Positions 43,546 through 55,221 are shown, counted from the first letter of the stretch. The stretch is 64,000 bases of DNA from Adiantum capillus-veneris (GCA_014529385.2 CM043969.1:15685446-15749445), one strand, 5' to 3'. Notes: generated from the sequence alone by a model not told the origin. A program made the numbers and translations.

Positions 43546-44550
43546 TTGTTAACATGGCTGAAAATAATCAAGAGAGTAAAAATGAACATTGATAGCTTTG
43601 ATTTTTCACATGAAGGTGCTAATGATGATGCTCCCATGTTTGTGAATTATCTCGTCACTAGGTTGCAACAAGCTATGGGCAACCCTGCTTTGCAAGCCGA
43701 AGTTACTCAACAACTTCATGCTTATGGAATTTCCCTTCCTCTCCAAGAGGAGAGAGAGCTTAGGAGGCCTCTTGAAGAGACCCCCAAAAGAAGACTCTCT
43801 CCCATTCAAGAGGAGGAATCCAAAGAGCAAGAAAGCAATGAAAGTTTAAGTTCCTCTGAAGATGTGGCTCCACGAAGACGGCGGTCTAGACGATCACCCA
43901 CTCCTTCCAAGAGGAAAAGATCAACACATAGTCCTTCTCCTCGGCACTCCGAAAGGGAAGAGAGGAAACAAAGGAAGAAAAGGGCTAGGAAGAGGTCACC
44001 CTCTTCTCCTTCTTCTTCACCTTCCTCATCTTCTGACGCTATTCTTCTAGAGAATACAAGAAGGGAGGACATCACAAATCATTTCCTACATGGCGAAGGT
44101 CACAAAAGCTAAAGAAGTTCAAGGAGGGAGGAAAGAGTATCTTTTTTCTCACCTTTGACGGCACCTTTGGTGCTACCAACAAAGTGTTGGCCTTCATCTA
44201 GCAATTTGATGTCGCCTTTGGAGAGGAGGGCTTCACAGAGTCCTCCAAGATACGCCATATAGCTATGCACTTCCAAAAATCCTCTCGTCAATGGTGGGCT
44301 AGCCTTCGTGGCAACGGCAAAGCCCCAAAGACATGGAAAACTCTACGAGTTTCCATCATGAAGAAATTCCTTGCAAGTGATGCAAAGGACAAAGTGCTTA
44401 CCGAATGGCAAAGCTTGAAGCTTCTTTCTCATGATTCTATCCATAAGTAAGTAGAAAAGTTTTGGGATTTACATCTCAGGGCTACTATCTTTCAAAAGAT
44501 AGACTTTGCCGAGCAAAGGCAACAATTTTGTGCAGGATTACAATATTGAA
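43546..44550 (+). pseudogene. Ty3/gypsy gag, N-terminal to middle part
   Basis: The N-terminus (near ATG 43,582, NIDSFDFSH) is followed by VNYLVTRLQQAMGNPALQ and an Arg/Ser-rich region (RRRRSRRSPTPSKRKRST, about 43,870-44,030). After a frameshift near 44,100 come the capsid-like segments TFDGTFGATNKVLAFI, WWASLRGNGKAPKTW and KVLTEWQSLKLLSHDSIHK, then FAEQRQQFCAGLQ. Stops occur near 44,207 and 44,448. The gene ends abruptly at about 44,550 where the next gene's 3' end is met. The missing C-terminal part has the character of the gag piece at 26.83-27.47 kb, but the two are 16 kb apart. The leader 42.3-43.5 kb has no other feature. Confidence 0.75.
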
Positions 44551-44556
44551 CTTGTT

Positions 44557-45816
44557 TTTTCAAGTCCTTGCAAGTGGCTCAAATACAACTCTTTTTGGGG
44601 GAAGGCATGTGATGCAAGAGGTTGAATTCTCCATCCTTGTGCTCACCACAATTTCATTCACTTTGAATCTATACTCGGGAGATGTTTCATCAAGAAACTC
44701 AAGAGATTCTCTAACATCATTTAGTCTCCAATTTGTTGTTACTATCAGGCTTCTATACTCGGTGTGTGGATGGACTGTGACTTTTAGTTCAAACTCTGGA
44801 CAATTTTCCTCAGAGTCCAGAGGAACCTAGCTACCTAATTTGCTTCTCCATCTCCTATAGACGTAGCCCAGAACTAATCATTGACGACATAGTTGATATG
44901 AGATAGACATAGAATTTGGCCTTACTCTACAACTAATATTGTCACCAATATGGAAAGTTTCTTTGGTGCTCCATCCGTCTCCAAGAACATTATCCAGTTT
45001 AGTCATAGAAAGTCTTCTATTAAGCCACATCGTCTTTGTCCTCTGCAAATCCATTGTTTTGAAACATGCCACAAAGACATGTATAGGCAAGAACCATTGA
45101 ACTTTAATCCTTCTTGATATCTTGCCCAGAGACATAGCTTTAAGGATGTCTTCTTTGATCTTGGATTTGAAGTTTGATATAGTACATGCATCAGGAGCTT
45201 CCCAGTCAAGTGAACTTATGGTGGGAACGGGTAACTGATGTAGTTCTCCATATGCACCTTCTCGTGATGGAACTTTGTATTTTGCAAAATAGACAAACAA
45301 ATCCATTGTTTTGTAAAAGGAAGGTGGCTTGTCAGCATACATAGCATCTGCAATCCCTTTATGCATTGCTCTGAACGTCCCACTTAGACTCTCCACAGGT
45401 TGCCATTCCACAGCTGTTGAAGGAAAAATATCTGGAATGGAATAAAAAAATGAGAAAAACAATGGGACAATGAAAAGAATTCACTGTATCAAATAGTTTT
45501 TTTTTTACTTACAGTAAGAATGCAGTCTGGGATGTTCTTCCCAGTCTAACACCATATCCTTGGCCATGTACACATGTTGAACCTTAGCTAGCCACCCATT
45601 GTCGATCACTTTGAAAGCAAGAACACGACCTTTCCAATGGTTTTTTACTTTATCGCGTTTAGTTCTCTTCACTCTGTGTACACCTTTGCATGAAGGAAGC
45701 ATTGTTACCCAGTCATTCACACGAAAAGATATGGACTTCCAAAGACCATCCTCTCTAACGTTATGAAAGTCACAAGAAGTTATGTTATGTGAAGGGCGAC
45801 GTGCAAAAGACACCAT
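44557..45816 (-). CDS. Unknown protein gene reading inward from the right end of the 18.8-kb unit
   Basis: I do not recognise the family. Exon 1 (45,816-45,513) starts MVSFARRPSHNITSCDFHNV and contains a basic, Trp-rich segment (RVNDWVTMLPSCKGVHRVKR, NHWKGRVLAFKVIDNGW). Intron 45,512-45,432 (CTTACT|GTAAGT...CCATTCCAG) keeps frame into exon 2 (45,431-44,878), with VEWQPVESLSGTFRAM, MDLFVYFAKYKVPSR and HVFVACFKTMDL. A further coding-like stretch (about 44,838-44,557; CPEFELKVTVHPHTEYRSL, SEFLDETSPEYRF-type) suggests a last exon, but its splice site is not certain. It begins about 430 bases from the right inverted repeat, mirroring the spacing of the transposase at the left end. Confidence 0.5.
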
Positions 45817-46217
45817 GGAAACTCAGAGATTAGAGAAGAAAGAAAGTATAGACGGAAAGACTTAAAACCTCTCACAAACTAGAGAGCGAGAAAGGTATAC
45901 ATTTGAAAAAAGTAGGTGATTTGTCATTAATGCTCTTGTTTTGAGAGCCTTCTGACATAGATTTCGTATCTTTTGACAACGATTTTGTGAAATATAAAAT
46001 AGAATAAAAGACGAGACTTCATTGCTTTGAGCCGCAAATTTAACGAGCTCTCTAGCCGAAAGCACCCAAATATAGCAGTTTCAGCCTTGTGATCAAGACA
46101 TTTAGCGGTTCTCCGTCAAAATAGGACCACCAAAACCCACAATAGAGGAGACAAGAGTGCCAAACTTTTGTATACGTGTCAAATAACTATTGGACTATTC
46201 CTTAATCCTTAGATTAA

Positions 46218-46253
46218 CAAACAACCCTTTTTGAATCGTTTTTGGCCCTAATG
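46218..46253 (-). repeat. Right terminal inverted repeat of the 18.8-kb unit
   Basis: Minus strand CATTAGGGCCAAAAACGAT followed by TCAAAAAGGGTTGTT. It differs from the left end by C/T at one position and a few changes after base 25. Confidence 0.75.
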
Positions 46254-46254
46254 G

Positions 46255-47191
46255 GACCAAGTGTGTGAGTACACGGCTCCCTTCCAAGAAGGAAAAGCAT
46301 CAAAGCATGGTGTCATCTTTGAGGGTTGGTCACCCAGTGGATATGGTGCCAATAGTTGAAGCTATGTTGGGAAAGAATACGGAAGTGCAAGCATATGTGG
46401 ATGGTGGTGCCCAGGTGTGTGTCATGACTAAGGCTATCATGAAAGAAGCAGGTGTTAAGATGTCAGTGAATGCTTCGATCCGTATGAGGATGGCCAACCA
46501 CAAAAGGGCAAGGTTTCTTGGAATAGCTGAAGATGTGAAGATAAAAGTCATCGGGATTGAATGCTTGGTTGATTGCTACGTGATGCAAGCGGTTGAGAAT
46601 GCATATCCAATAATTTTAGGGAGGCCATGGCTTATAACCCTTGGTGCTAAGCAGGATTGGGGCACGGGCTTGATCACCATCCTCGACAAAGAGAAAGGAA
46701 GGACCATTGTCTACAACATGAAGACACACGAGAGACGTACATAGCCCCTAGTGGAGATACAAGATAAGGATTCGACAGAAACCACGTCATACGATAGTGA
46801 TGCTTCGTCTACGTCATCAAAAGAAAGTGTAGAGGAAGGCTTGATGCAATTATGTCCTGCTCTTTTTGGGATAAGTGTTGAAAAGGAAGCATCGATGCAT
46901 GATGTGAAGGTCAAGGAGGACAAAGATAGTCCAAAAGCAATTGTAGAGCCTGCCAAAGTGAATGTAAGGAGCATGCTAGGAGAGGACTTGATAGAAAAAG
47001 AAAAGAAGGAGCATAAAGACTTGTTTACAGAGTTTCCAAATCTATTTGCCACTGAATATACAGAGTTGTAAGGAGCTAAAGCGGTCGAGCATAGAATAAA
47101 TCTAAAGGAAGATGCCAAGCCAAAGGTTCAAAAGCTTAGGAGGTTGGGGGTCATTCATGAGAAGGCACTTCATGAAGAGGTGACTAAGCTT
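46255..47191 (+). pseudogene. Ty3/gypsy protease and start of RT, cut by LTR 1
   Basis: Continuation of the gypsy element whose gag end lies at 27.47 kb. STRLPSKKEKHQSMVSSLRV precedes a retropepsin-like domain with VQAYVDGGAQVCVMT (about 46,390-46,430; DGG in place of the usual DSG/DTG) and YPIILGRPWL (about 46,605-46,635). A TAG ends this frame at about 46,744. Coding resumes with FPNLFATEYTEL, a stop, and AVEHRINLKEDAKPKVQKL, the usual lead-in to the RT. The sequence stops at EEVTKL where the LTR of another element begins. The altered catalytic triplet and the stops make the protease inactive. Confidence 0.8.
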
Positions 47192-48127
47192 TGTTGGACG
47201 GATACGTTGCGACGGACGTCAGCACAGCGAGAACTCACCTAACATATAATGTCAGCTAAGGACGAAGCTTGACCCGCAGGCGCGTGGAAGCAAGAATAAG
47301 GTGTCAACCTACACTGGACCGACTCCTAACTAATTCCTACAGAGGTCTCTACCAATTGTCTAAGTCACAGCCTTCAAGAGTGCATAAGAGGAAACTTCCT
47401 ACAACGCTTTCTAGAGCCGAACACCCATCAAACAATCTCGAAACACCATAGAACTTGAAGGAGACCCTACTAATACCAATAGGTCTGTCTCCTTAAGGTC
47501 TATGAACCAAAATCCCAACCCAAAACACCCGATGCAAAATCACGTAGGATGTCTAGCCGAAATCTGCAGGTCTTCGTTTCCGAAATCTAAAGTGCCTAAT
47601 GTGTAGCTCTACTCAATGTGAATGCATGGATATGTTGCAATGCGAAATCGGACAACGTATGCTCACCAAATCACCAGATGATGCTTGTAGAAGGAGCTTG
47701 CAAAACCGGACCGTACGCATGCAATGTAGGTATCGGCGCGTAGCTCTTGTCGGGGGCAACACGCTGCACTTCTCCACACTCGATTCCGACCACTGGTGCA
47801 CACGTAGCGTCAAGATGAAGCTCACACTCTCTCTCGTACACAGTACGCTCACTCATAGACTTCAAAACTTGTTTTTAAAAATGACAAAAGGTTTTTTTTC
47901 ATTAAGGTCAAAAAGTGGTATATATACCTTACAATTCTCAAACCCTAAAGTTCCAAAATCAACCAACTACTCCATCTATCTATCAAAACTGTGATACAAT
48001 CTGGAAACTTCTGTAAGTCCCAATATTTACAAGGTGAAAAATCAGGTTTCCTTAATAAATGAATAATTACAAAAAATGATAATCCTCCGAGTAGTTAGTC
48101 TCCATGGGGTGTGTCCAGCTTCTAACA
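47192..48127 (-). mobile_element. LTR 1 (3' LTR of a minus-strand retrotransposon), 936 bp
   Basis: On the minus strand it begins TGTTAGAAGC directly after a polypurine tract and ends CCGTCCAACA, giving the TG...CA termini. A TATA-like GGTATATATACC lies at 47,920-47,931. The left flank is AGCTT (47,187-47,191), the expected 5-bp target copy, but the matching copy is beyond the visible part of the element. It is inserted in the RT of the split gypsy element. Confidence 0.8.
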
Positions 48128-48146
48128 CTCCCCCCCTCCTTGCTGA
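48128..48146 (-). promoter_or_regulatory. Polypurine tract of element 1
   Basis: Minus strand CAGCAAGGAGGGGGGGAG lies immediately before the LTR TG and about 35 bases after the upstream ORF's stop. It primes plus-strand DNA synthesis in LTR retrotransposons. Confidence 0.8.
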
Positions 48147-48179
48147 TGTCGTCCCCGACATGGCCGCTGATCCGCTTCT

Positions 48180-50983
48180 TCATCGTATGGTTTTACGCAT
48201 CTTGATCAGTGATTCGTATCTTGCATGCAGGTTCATCATTGTTGGGCCGAAGATATCAGTGTTAATTGTGAAGAAGCCTGTGTAGAACGCTTCTTCAAAG
48301 GCCTGGAGGTGATGGGATGGTAGAAACATTATCCTTTGATACAGCGCATGTATCACCTCCTTGGAAGGCTGACCAGACAGATTATAAGCGCATCCATAAG
48401 TATCTTGGAAGAAGAAGATACTGTCTATCACCTGGCTTGGCTTGAATGTCTCAAATACTGCTAAGAGGGTCTTGCAGATTTTCTTCATCATGATGCATCT
48501 AAGGTCAGGTGAGCCAATGAACAATTTGATGGCTCCCGTTAGGGTTTTCACCATGTATTGGACACTTATTCTCTCACCTGCCTTCAAGCCCGGCAGCTTA
48601 GGATAATCTAGCCAAGTGGGTTGGCTTCTTTGTAAGATCTCCTGGGCTTTCCACGTCCTGATCCTTGGTAGAGGACAAAAGCTGAGGTTGTCTCTGATGT
48701 TTTTTGGTGCCTCTACCGAGTGGATTAGGTATTGTGGGTACTTTGTGAGCCAGGCCTTCCTCCATTTTGGCTGAGAGTCAACAATTAGCCTGACCCCTTC
48801 TGGTTGGGAGGTATCTGTGTTGTAGAGTGGTACGGTCGGCTCTTCTCTTATCCACTTATTGATGGTGGCTGATTCATATTTCAGCAATGGATATGGGAGA
48901 GAGGGTTGAAGCCATTCGCGCCTGAGGTTGCTGGCGTCAATCTTTTGAATGGTCATGGACTTGAAAACCCTCTTCTCCCACTCCAAGGCTTCCTTTGTTG
49001 TCTCTCTGATCTCCACCTCTATTGCTTTACGCAACTTTTCTTCGTCTTCCCGTGTTAGATCCTGTGGCTCTTGAGAGGATCCTTCTAGGATTTCCTCTTG
49101 CATAGGTGTGTCCACCAGATCTGCCACATTTTCTAAATCAATGCCTTCATTGGCCGCTGGCCCTGTGCCCTCTTGCTCTCCGGCTTGTTGTCCTCTCAGC
49201 TCCTCAATCTGCTTTAGGAGTTTCTGTTTTTCTGATTCAGCTTCTTCGCCCATATTGACGAGGGGTCATTTAATTCGGCGTTTATCCTCTCCACCTCCTC
49301 GAGCTTTCTTTTTATACTTTCTACTTCCTCTTGCAGGGCTTTTTGGTCTTCTTCCATTCTTGTTTGCATGACGATAGACCCTTCTGCCATCATCAATCTT
49401 TGCTTTTTCTCTAGAGTCAGCTCCTTCTGAAGTTCTTGCATCTGTTCTTCATAAAGTTGACTCTCCGTAGTGATGTGAGTCGAGCTAGTAGCTTTGACTC
49501 TGGCAGGGGATGCTCGTAGCCTCTGGATGGTTTGATCTTTCACTTTGAGCTGGTCCTTGAGCTCAAGGACCTCATCCTGGCTGGCTTCTTGATCTATCTC
49601 CGCCTTTTCTTTGGCGTTTCTCATGGCTTCCACTTCTTTAGATTCCTCAGCTAGCTGTAGGGTCAGGTTATCCCTTTCCCTCTTGGCATCTATCAGTGAT
49701 TTGCTGAGCTGTTGACATTCCTCTTCAACTCCTTGCATTCTTTGTGTTGCTGCCTGATTCTCTTCCTCCATTGCCTGGCATCTTTGCAATGCCCTTTCTA
49801 GGCCTGTAGCTCAGCTTCTCTCTCTTTCTGCCTTTGGCTTTGTCCTTGTAGAGAGTCTACTTCTAGCTTTATCTTTATTTCCGTGGCCTTGAGAGCTGCC
49901 ATCTCACTTTCTGAAGCCATGGACTGCGCTCTCAACCCGGTTAGCTTCGTCATCACCACATCCCAGTCGTTTGAGGGAGGGTGCAGATCCACTGTATCTA
50001 TGGCAATTTCTTTTAGTTCCACTAGCCTGATGCCTTGCATTTGTTCTTTAGGCCCGGTGCTTGGCAGCTTCTTCTTTTGTGTATCCTACAGCAGGTCCAA
50101 AAATGTGCTGTATTCTTCGTTTGGCTTTGTCTTCTCACTCTCGGGTTTAACCTCTTCTCTTTCCTGGCTTTGTTCTCTCTTGGGCTCCTCCTGGCCTTTG
50201 TGTTTGTCTTCCTCCTCTTTATCTTCTTGTGGAGGGCTGTGAGGAGGTGGTGAGGGCGGTGGGCTGGGTTTAGGACTGGCCGGTAGAGATTTAGGCTTTC
50301 TCTTTAAATCTCTATCTACTTTAGTTTTTCTTTCTCTCTCTTGGCTCTCTTGCTCATCTAGCAGTTTCTGCCGTATTTGCTCCACTTCCTCCTCTGTGAA
50401 AGGTACATGCAGTATATTCTCTGATGTGGCATCAAGAATCTCAAAATTTTTTATATAATCCTCGAATCTGTCCCTTTGCACTCTTCAGGATGATCCGGAC
50501 ATTGACTCTAGAGATGGCTTCCAGAGTTTACTCAAATCACCTTCAAGGACTCTCTCTGCTCTAAAGCTCTCCATCAGCCGCTCTAGTCGAGCCGCTTTTT
50601 GTGACCTTGTTTCTTTTGCAGGCACTTGGGCAAATTCCTTCTTTCCTTTATTTTTCTCTAGCTGCTCCTCTTGAAAAAGCTCTAGCCATCTTTTCAGCCT
50701 TGTAGCAACCCTTGGTGCTCTTTGTGGCTCGTCTTCTTTGTCTTCTTTTAGCCTCAGCCAGTCGTTCTGAGACGGGGGGTCACGCCATCTTCCTTTTGCG
50801 TGTAGTGCCCCATAAATCACCTTAGTGATTAGTTCTCCTGGCACAATATATGTTGGCTTCTTGTTACCGATCTTTACTAGGTTGTCATGTATATACGCTG
50901 CATAATTGATTATCTTTGGGGTTCCTTTCATATTTATCAATACAGGGGAAGCGACTCGGATGAGGCATGGGAACTCACTAGGG
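48180..50983 (-). pseudogene. ORFx, copy 1: coiled-coil retrotransposon protein, 5' truncated
   Basis: A large ORF just upstream of the polypurine tract. N-terminal remains (FPCLIRVASPVLINMKG, YAAYIHDNLVKIG, GELITKVIYGALHAKG) match copy 2. A Lys/Glu-rich part and a Pro-rich stretch (about 50,290-50,220) follow. A long coiled coil (about 49,990-49,230) leads to a globular end with WLQPSLPYPLLKYESATINKW, WLTKYPQYLIHSVEAPKNI, FLPSHHLQAFEEAFYTGFF and LHARY. Breaks: TGA 50,485, TAG 50,086, and frameshifts near 49,795 and 49,230. The 5' part is replaced at 50,984 by LTR 2. The function is unknown; it could be a gag-like or an additional 3' ORF product. Confidence 0.65.
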
Positions 50984-51794
50984 TGTCAATCCTAATGAAG
51001 TGAACTCGAAGAGACGCAACTTACTTACTCTACAAGCAAATCAAACGCATTACCGCCAAGTAATCTGCCTATGTCCTTCTACACCGTTCTTCAGTCATCA
51101 CGCCCGTTTACCATGCAAATCATATCGGAATCGCACGAAACTTGAAGGGAAGCTACATGGGACTATCAAGAACATATCCTATCACTGTCACAGCATTCTG
51201 GAGAGGTACAACGATCATGATCGCAATCGTTCATCCCAAAGTCAGCAAAAACAAAGAATAGATGATCCTAATGGGTCGTTTTAGGGTCCCTAACGACTCT
51301 CCTAGGGTCAAAACAACATAAAACACGCATATAAACACTCAAAACAACGATTTAAGGCCTCAAACTCATAATTGAAAACCTACACCGAATCTTGAATGAT
51401 TACACTTGAATGAAAGAGCAAGACGAGAGGAACAGAATGCAATAATCAAATTTGAGTTTGGATTACCGTAGCCGCAATGGCGAAGATTACAAGTTTGAAC
51501 AAGAAGGAGATTATAAACGTACGCTGTCTTCTCAGTTCTCCATTCAAAAGATTATCCTCAAACTTACAAAAAATGACCTTTATAGATTAGGTCTTTACAA
51601 AATGGCTTGTCCGGCCATAAGCCCCTAATCTTAAAACTGGCTCTCTAATATACAATTTCTCCCATAAGAATAATCATACATCCTTGACAATTTCTCAGCT
51701 TAGAGATACTTCTGTACAAAACAATTTTACAATGATTTCTGAGAAAAATATGGTCCTTCTGGCCACGGCCGCTTGTTGCTTCGTCCACCAAACA
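50984..51794 (-). mobile_element. LTR 2 (3' LTR of the larger Ty3/gypsy element), 811 bp
   Basis: The minus strand begins TGTTTGGTGGACG after the polypurine tract and ends GGATTGACA, where ORFx copy 1 resumes. The position of this end is supported because ORFx coding homology continues right up to 50,983. CTATAAAGG on the minus strand (about 51,579-51,590) is a TATA candidate. Candidate target copy TAGGG at 50,979-50,983; its partner is not in the window. Confidence 0.7.
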
Positions 51795-51813
51795 CTCCCC
51801 GCTTCCTTATCCT
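51795..51813 (-). promoter_or_regulatory. Polypurine tract of element 2
   Basis: Minus strand GGATAAGGAAGCGGGGAG directly before LTR 2, resembling that of element 1. Confidence 0.75.
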
Positions 51814-51894
51814 TGCACGCCCTCGTGCATGTTCAGTGCTTTGGCCGTTGATGTGGCTCTAATGAAGTGAGTGTTGCTGAAAAAATTCTTGTTC

Positions 51895-54800
51895 TCACAG
51901 GACGGCTTCGAGGGCTTCTTGATGCTGTCTGAATGGATTTTCAGATAAGGTGTGTTGGTATGCCACGTACCTTGCCTTGAGGTCCTTTGCCATGGGATGG
52001 AAAATTCTTGAATCCATTTCGAAGAATCCTGTAACAAAGGCCTCTTCAAATGTCTGCAAGTAGTGTGATGGCAGGTATATTAGCCTTGAGTACATGGCCA
52101 TCAAGATGTGCCGTGGCGGTGAATCCTGTAGATTCCAGCAGATGCCTCTGTTTCCTTCCAAGAACAGATTCCACGGATGATCGTCGCCTTCAGTGTCTTT
52201 AAACACCTGGATGCAGGTGACAATCATCCGGGCTATCTTTACTAACATCTGGCACACCAAATCAGGGACATCCCGCAACAAAGTGACTGTTGAGTTCAGT
52301 GTGCTGACCATGTAGGCCACCGTAGGGGGTTGCTGCGCTGTCAGAACTGGGTAATTTAGCTTGTGCGTCCTTGACCCCTTCCATGTGGTGAAATCTTTTC
52401 AAGTGCGTCTTCGAGGGACGGGGCAGAATGTAGGATCTGTTTGTATATGTTGAGGAGCGTTGTGGTAATTTGTTAGATCCTGTGGACTTTTGTCCAACCA
52501 CTTCTGCCTCCCCTTGGGGTGGTCATCGACAAGCACCTGAGCTTCTTCCACTGCGAGTGCAATGCCTTCGTAACCCCCTTCTTTGTTTCGTGGCAAGGCT
52601 GGCCGCATCCTTTCTTTCCACAAAATTGCTTCATGGCATAGCAGAGGAAACGGGAGGTACTCGTGGACAAATCCTTCCACCTGCTCTTCTGGTTGTAAGT
52701 ATGCCAAGGTTGCTGACTCCAGTATCTTCTTTTCATAGATCATATACTCCTTGGCTGGCCCCTCTGGCATGTCCTGAATGCTTTCATTGAGTTCATCTCT
52801 TATGTCCAGATCGGGCCCTTCAAACTCCTGCTCGTGTTGCCCTTGGTGTGATGTTCCAGGAAAATTTGGCGCTTGTTGTCCAGGCAGCAGTTGCGGTTGA
52901 GTCTGGGCTTTGTCTGCTTTGATCTGCTGTTGAAAAATCAGATCTTCTTTTTTCTTTAGGAGCGTGTCACCGATCTGTTTCTGAATTTGTAGTTTAGCGC
53001 TTGCTTGAGCCAGTTGCTGCTCCATTTCTTTTAACTTTAGCTCATTTTCCGCTGTCTGGGCCACCATCCCTGATACGAGCAGCTGTCTTTGAAGCTTTTC
53101 TTGCTCTAGCTTTGCTATAGTCTTCACTGTTGTGGCATCGTCAGATGTGGAGACCAATGCCCCAACAGGTTTCTAATTAGCCATTAAAGTCTTCAGAGTG
53201 CCCTTGACAGTGTTGTAGGAACTGATAAGTCTTTGGAATCTTGCACTCTCGTAGGCAAGCTGCTCGGTTGCTTTTTGGACTCTTGCCGTCAGATCTTGGT
53301 ACTCTTTCTCTTTGGCGGTCAATTTTGTTCTGACGTCCACCAAATCTTTGATCAGAGACTGAGCCTGTTGTCGCTTAAGGTCTCTTTCCTCCGTTGTGCG
53401 ATCTAGCTGCGTCCTCAGGCTCTCTAACTCTTCTTGCCGTGATGCTTGCTTTTGTTGGGCTTCATGTACCTATCTTTCCTTCTCACTCAACACCACATGC
53501 TGACACTGGAATTGCCGTTCTAATTCCTGTAGAGTTTGCTTGTAATCAAATCCAGCCACTGGTTGGCAGGCTTCTTGGTATCCGATGGATTCTGTAGGCG
53601 GTATAACTTCCTTTTGCGAGGTTGAAGGGGGAGGAGTTGGCTGTTTTTTGTTCGATGGAGAAGGAGGAGGAGGTTTTGGTGAGGGAGGAGGCAATTTGGG
53701 CAAGGGAGGAGGTAATTTGGGCGAGGGAGGAGGTGGACTTGAGTCTTCTCGCACATGTCTCTTCTTGGAAGTCTCTTCTCCTCATTGCGAAGCAGATGCT
53801 TTCACTTTTCTTTTCTTTAAAATCCTGATTATTCTTTGGCGGGTGAGATCCGCCGCCCGTCGCACTTCCAGATTCCTATCTCTCTGGATCTTCTTAATCT
53901 GTTCCGCTTGATTTTTCTCATCAGCCGCATCTTTCTCCTTCGTTCCTTCAGTGGATTGCGAAGAAACGTCCACTTCCGCAGCCTTCTGTTCTGCTTCTAA
54001 CCTTTGCTTCTCAGCCCGTAGGCGAGTTGCATTTTCTATCCTTTCTTGCCTTTCCCTTTCGAATCTTCTTTTTTGTGCTTGTTGTGTTTCAGCCGCTCGA
54101 GCTTGTCTGTCAGCCCGTAATTTGGTTAGTCTTTATTCGACTCTTTTCTGAGCTTCCGCATATGCTTTTTGCAGGTCCGACTGTGGTACTGCACTTCTCT
54201 CCCCTCTTTTTCTCTTGAGCAGCTTTGCTGAATCTTCCTCCTCACTTTCCTCAAACTCTGAAGGCACTTTATTCTTTAGAATCTTGAGACTTTCCTTCGT
54301 CATCTGTTTTCGTTTTCTCTTCATCACTCGAACTTTTATTGGTGGCCTTTATTGAGTGCGATGATGTCATGCTAGGGGTCGTCCTTACGGAGTGATCAAC
54401 CAGCTTGGCTTTCTGGATCAAGGCCGTTGAGAGCTGGCAGCTGGCAAATCTTCGATCATTCCCAAAGCTTGGTATGCTATTCTGGTTAGCATCGGCCCTG
54501 CACTAATGTAGGTTTTGTTTTTTGCCGAGCTTTTCAAATTTGCTTCAATCAGATTGTCCAAAATGTAAGAACTGTAGTCGCAGCGAATGGATCTATTTTC
54601 TTCTGTCGCTAGAGCCATGACTACGGCAATGTGTAGGGTTGGCTCTGTGTAGCGAGGAGGCTTTTGTACTCTAAAATGCTGAGATATCAATCACATTGGT
54701 AATTTCAGCTCTCCGTAAATCATGTCACTGTATTTGTATTTATTCCCCTTTGCTTTGACGAATGCTTTCTCGTTATCCAGTGAATTTGTCTTTGCCAGCA

Positions 54801-55221
54801 AATCGTGTTGCCCTGGGAGGAAATGCAAGGCTTCGTTGATGATTTCCTTCGTGATCTTTAATTTCACCTTCGACCCATCCTTGTCTGTGAGCATTGCCTG
54901 CCCATCATATTGTATCGAGCTCATTAGCTCGTGTGCCCTCATGTAATCTATTCCCCATGGTTGTAATCTGAAAAATTGTTCCAAGTGTACAGCTCGCACT
55001 GCCTCTATTACCTCCGGCCTTTGGTGGAGATTCCATATCTCTCGTGGCATGCTAGTTGTCTTCACCAAGTCACCATCCGCATCCTTAAACTTTGAGATGA
55101 ATATGTGGGCAGCGATTTGAGCAAGTATTTCATCCGAGATGTGAGCCTTTTCATTTGTGGCGAGATCCTCCACTTCATATGGTGCTGCTGTCCACTACCT
55201 TTCTTTCTTTTGGCGAGGCAT
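51895..55221 (-). pseudogene. ORFx, copy 2: large coiled-coil protein next to 3' LTR
   Basis: The most complete copy. A start at ATG 55,221 (MPRQKK) is followed by a TAG, then an N-terminal domain: AHISDEILAQIAAHIF, FRLQPWGIDYMRAHELM, VKLKITKEIINEALHFLPGQ, SYILDNLIEANLKSSAKN and KTYISAGPMLTRIAYQALG. Its layout recalls the putative plant transposon protein domain of Athila/Tat-type elements. A Lys/Glu coiled coil (54,330-53,830), a PPPSPKLPPP repeat (53,745-53,640) and a second coiled coil (about 53,550-52,900) follow. The end domain has PFPLLCHEAILW, KWLDKSPQDLTNYHNAPQHI, YLPSHYLQTFEEAFVTGFF and LKARY. In-frame TGA at 54,691; several other stops and shifts. The end domain matches copy 1 closely. 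Confidence 0.65.

Larger units (their letters stand above)
27472..46248. mobile_element. Putative 18.8-kb DNA transposon with cargo genes
   Basis: The ends are inverted repeats: left GGGCCAAAAACGACTCAAAA at 27,472, and right the same with one change (GATTC) on the minus strand from 46,248. Identity is high for about 30 bases. TA occurs next to each end (27,470-27,471 and 46,249-46,250), which would fit a 2-bp target duplication. The flanks are parts of a Ty3/gypsy element in the same orientation and plausible order. Genes point inward from both ends: a transposase-like gene from the left, an unknown gene from the right. The interior also holds a CENH3-like gene, an inverted-repeat array and a later gypsy insertion (about 41.4-44.55 kb). 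Alternative: two separate related elements, each with one end preserved. Confidence 0.6.

Noticed and set aside
47269-47994. Plus-strand open frames within 47.2-48.1 kb as genes
   Set aside because: They lie inside LTR 1, which is bounded by TG/CA ends and a polypurine tract.
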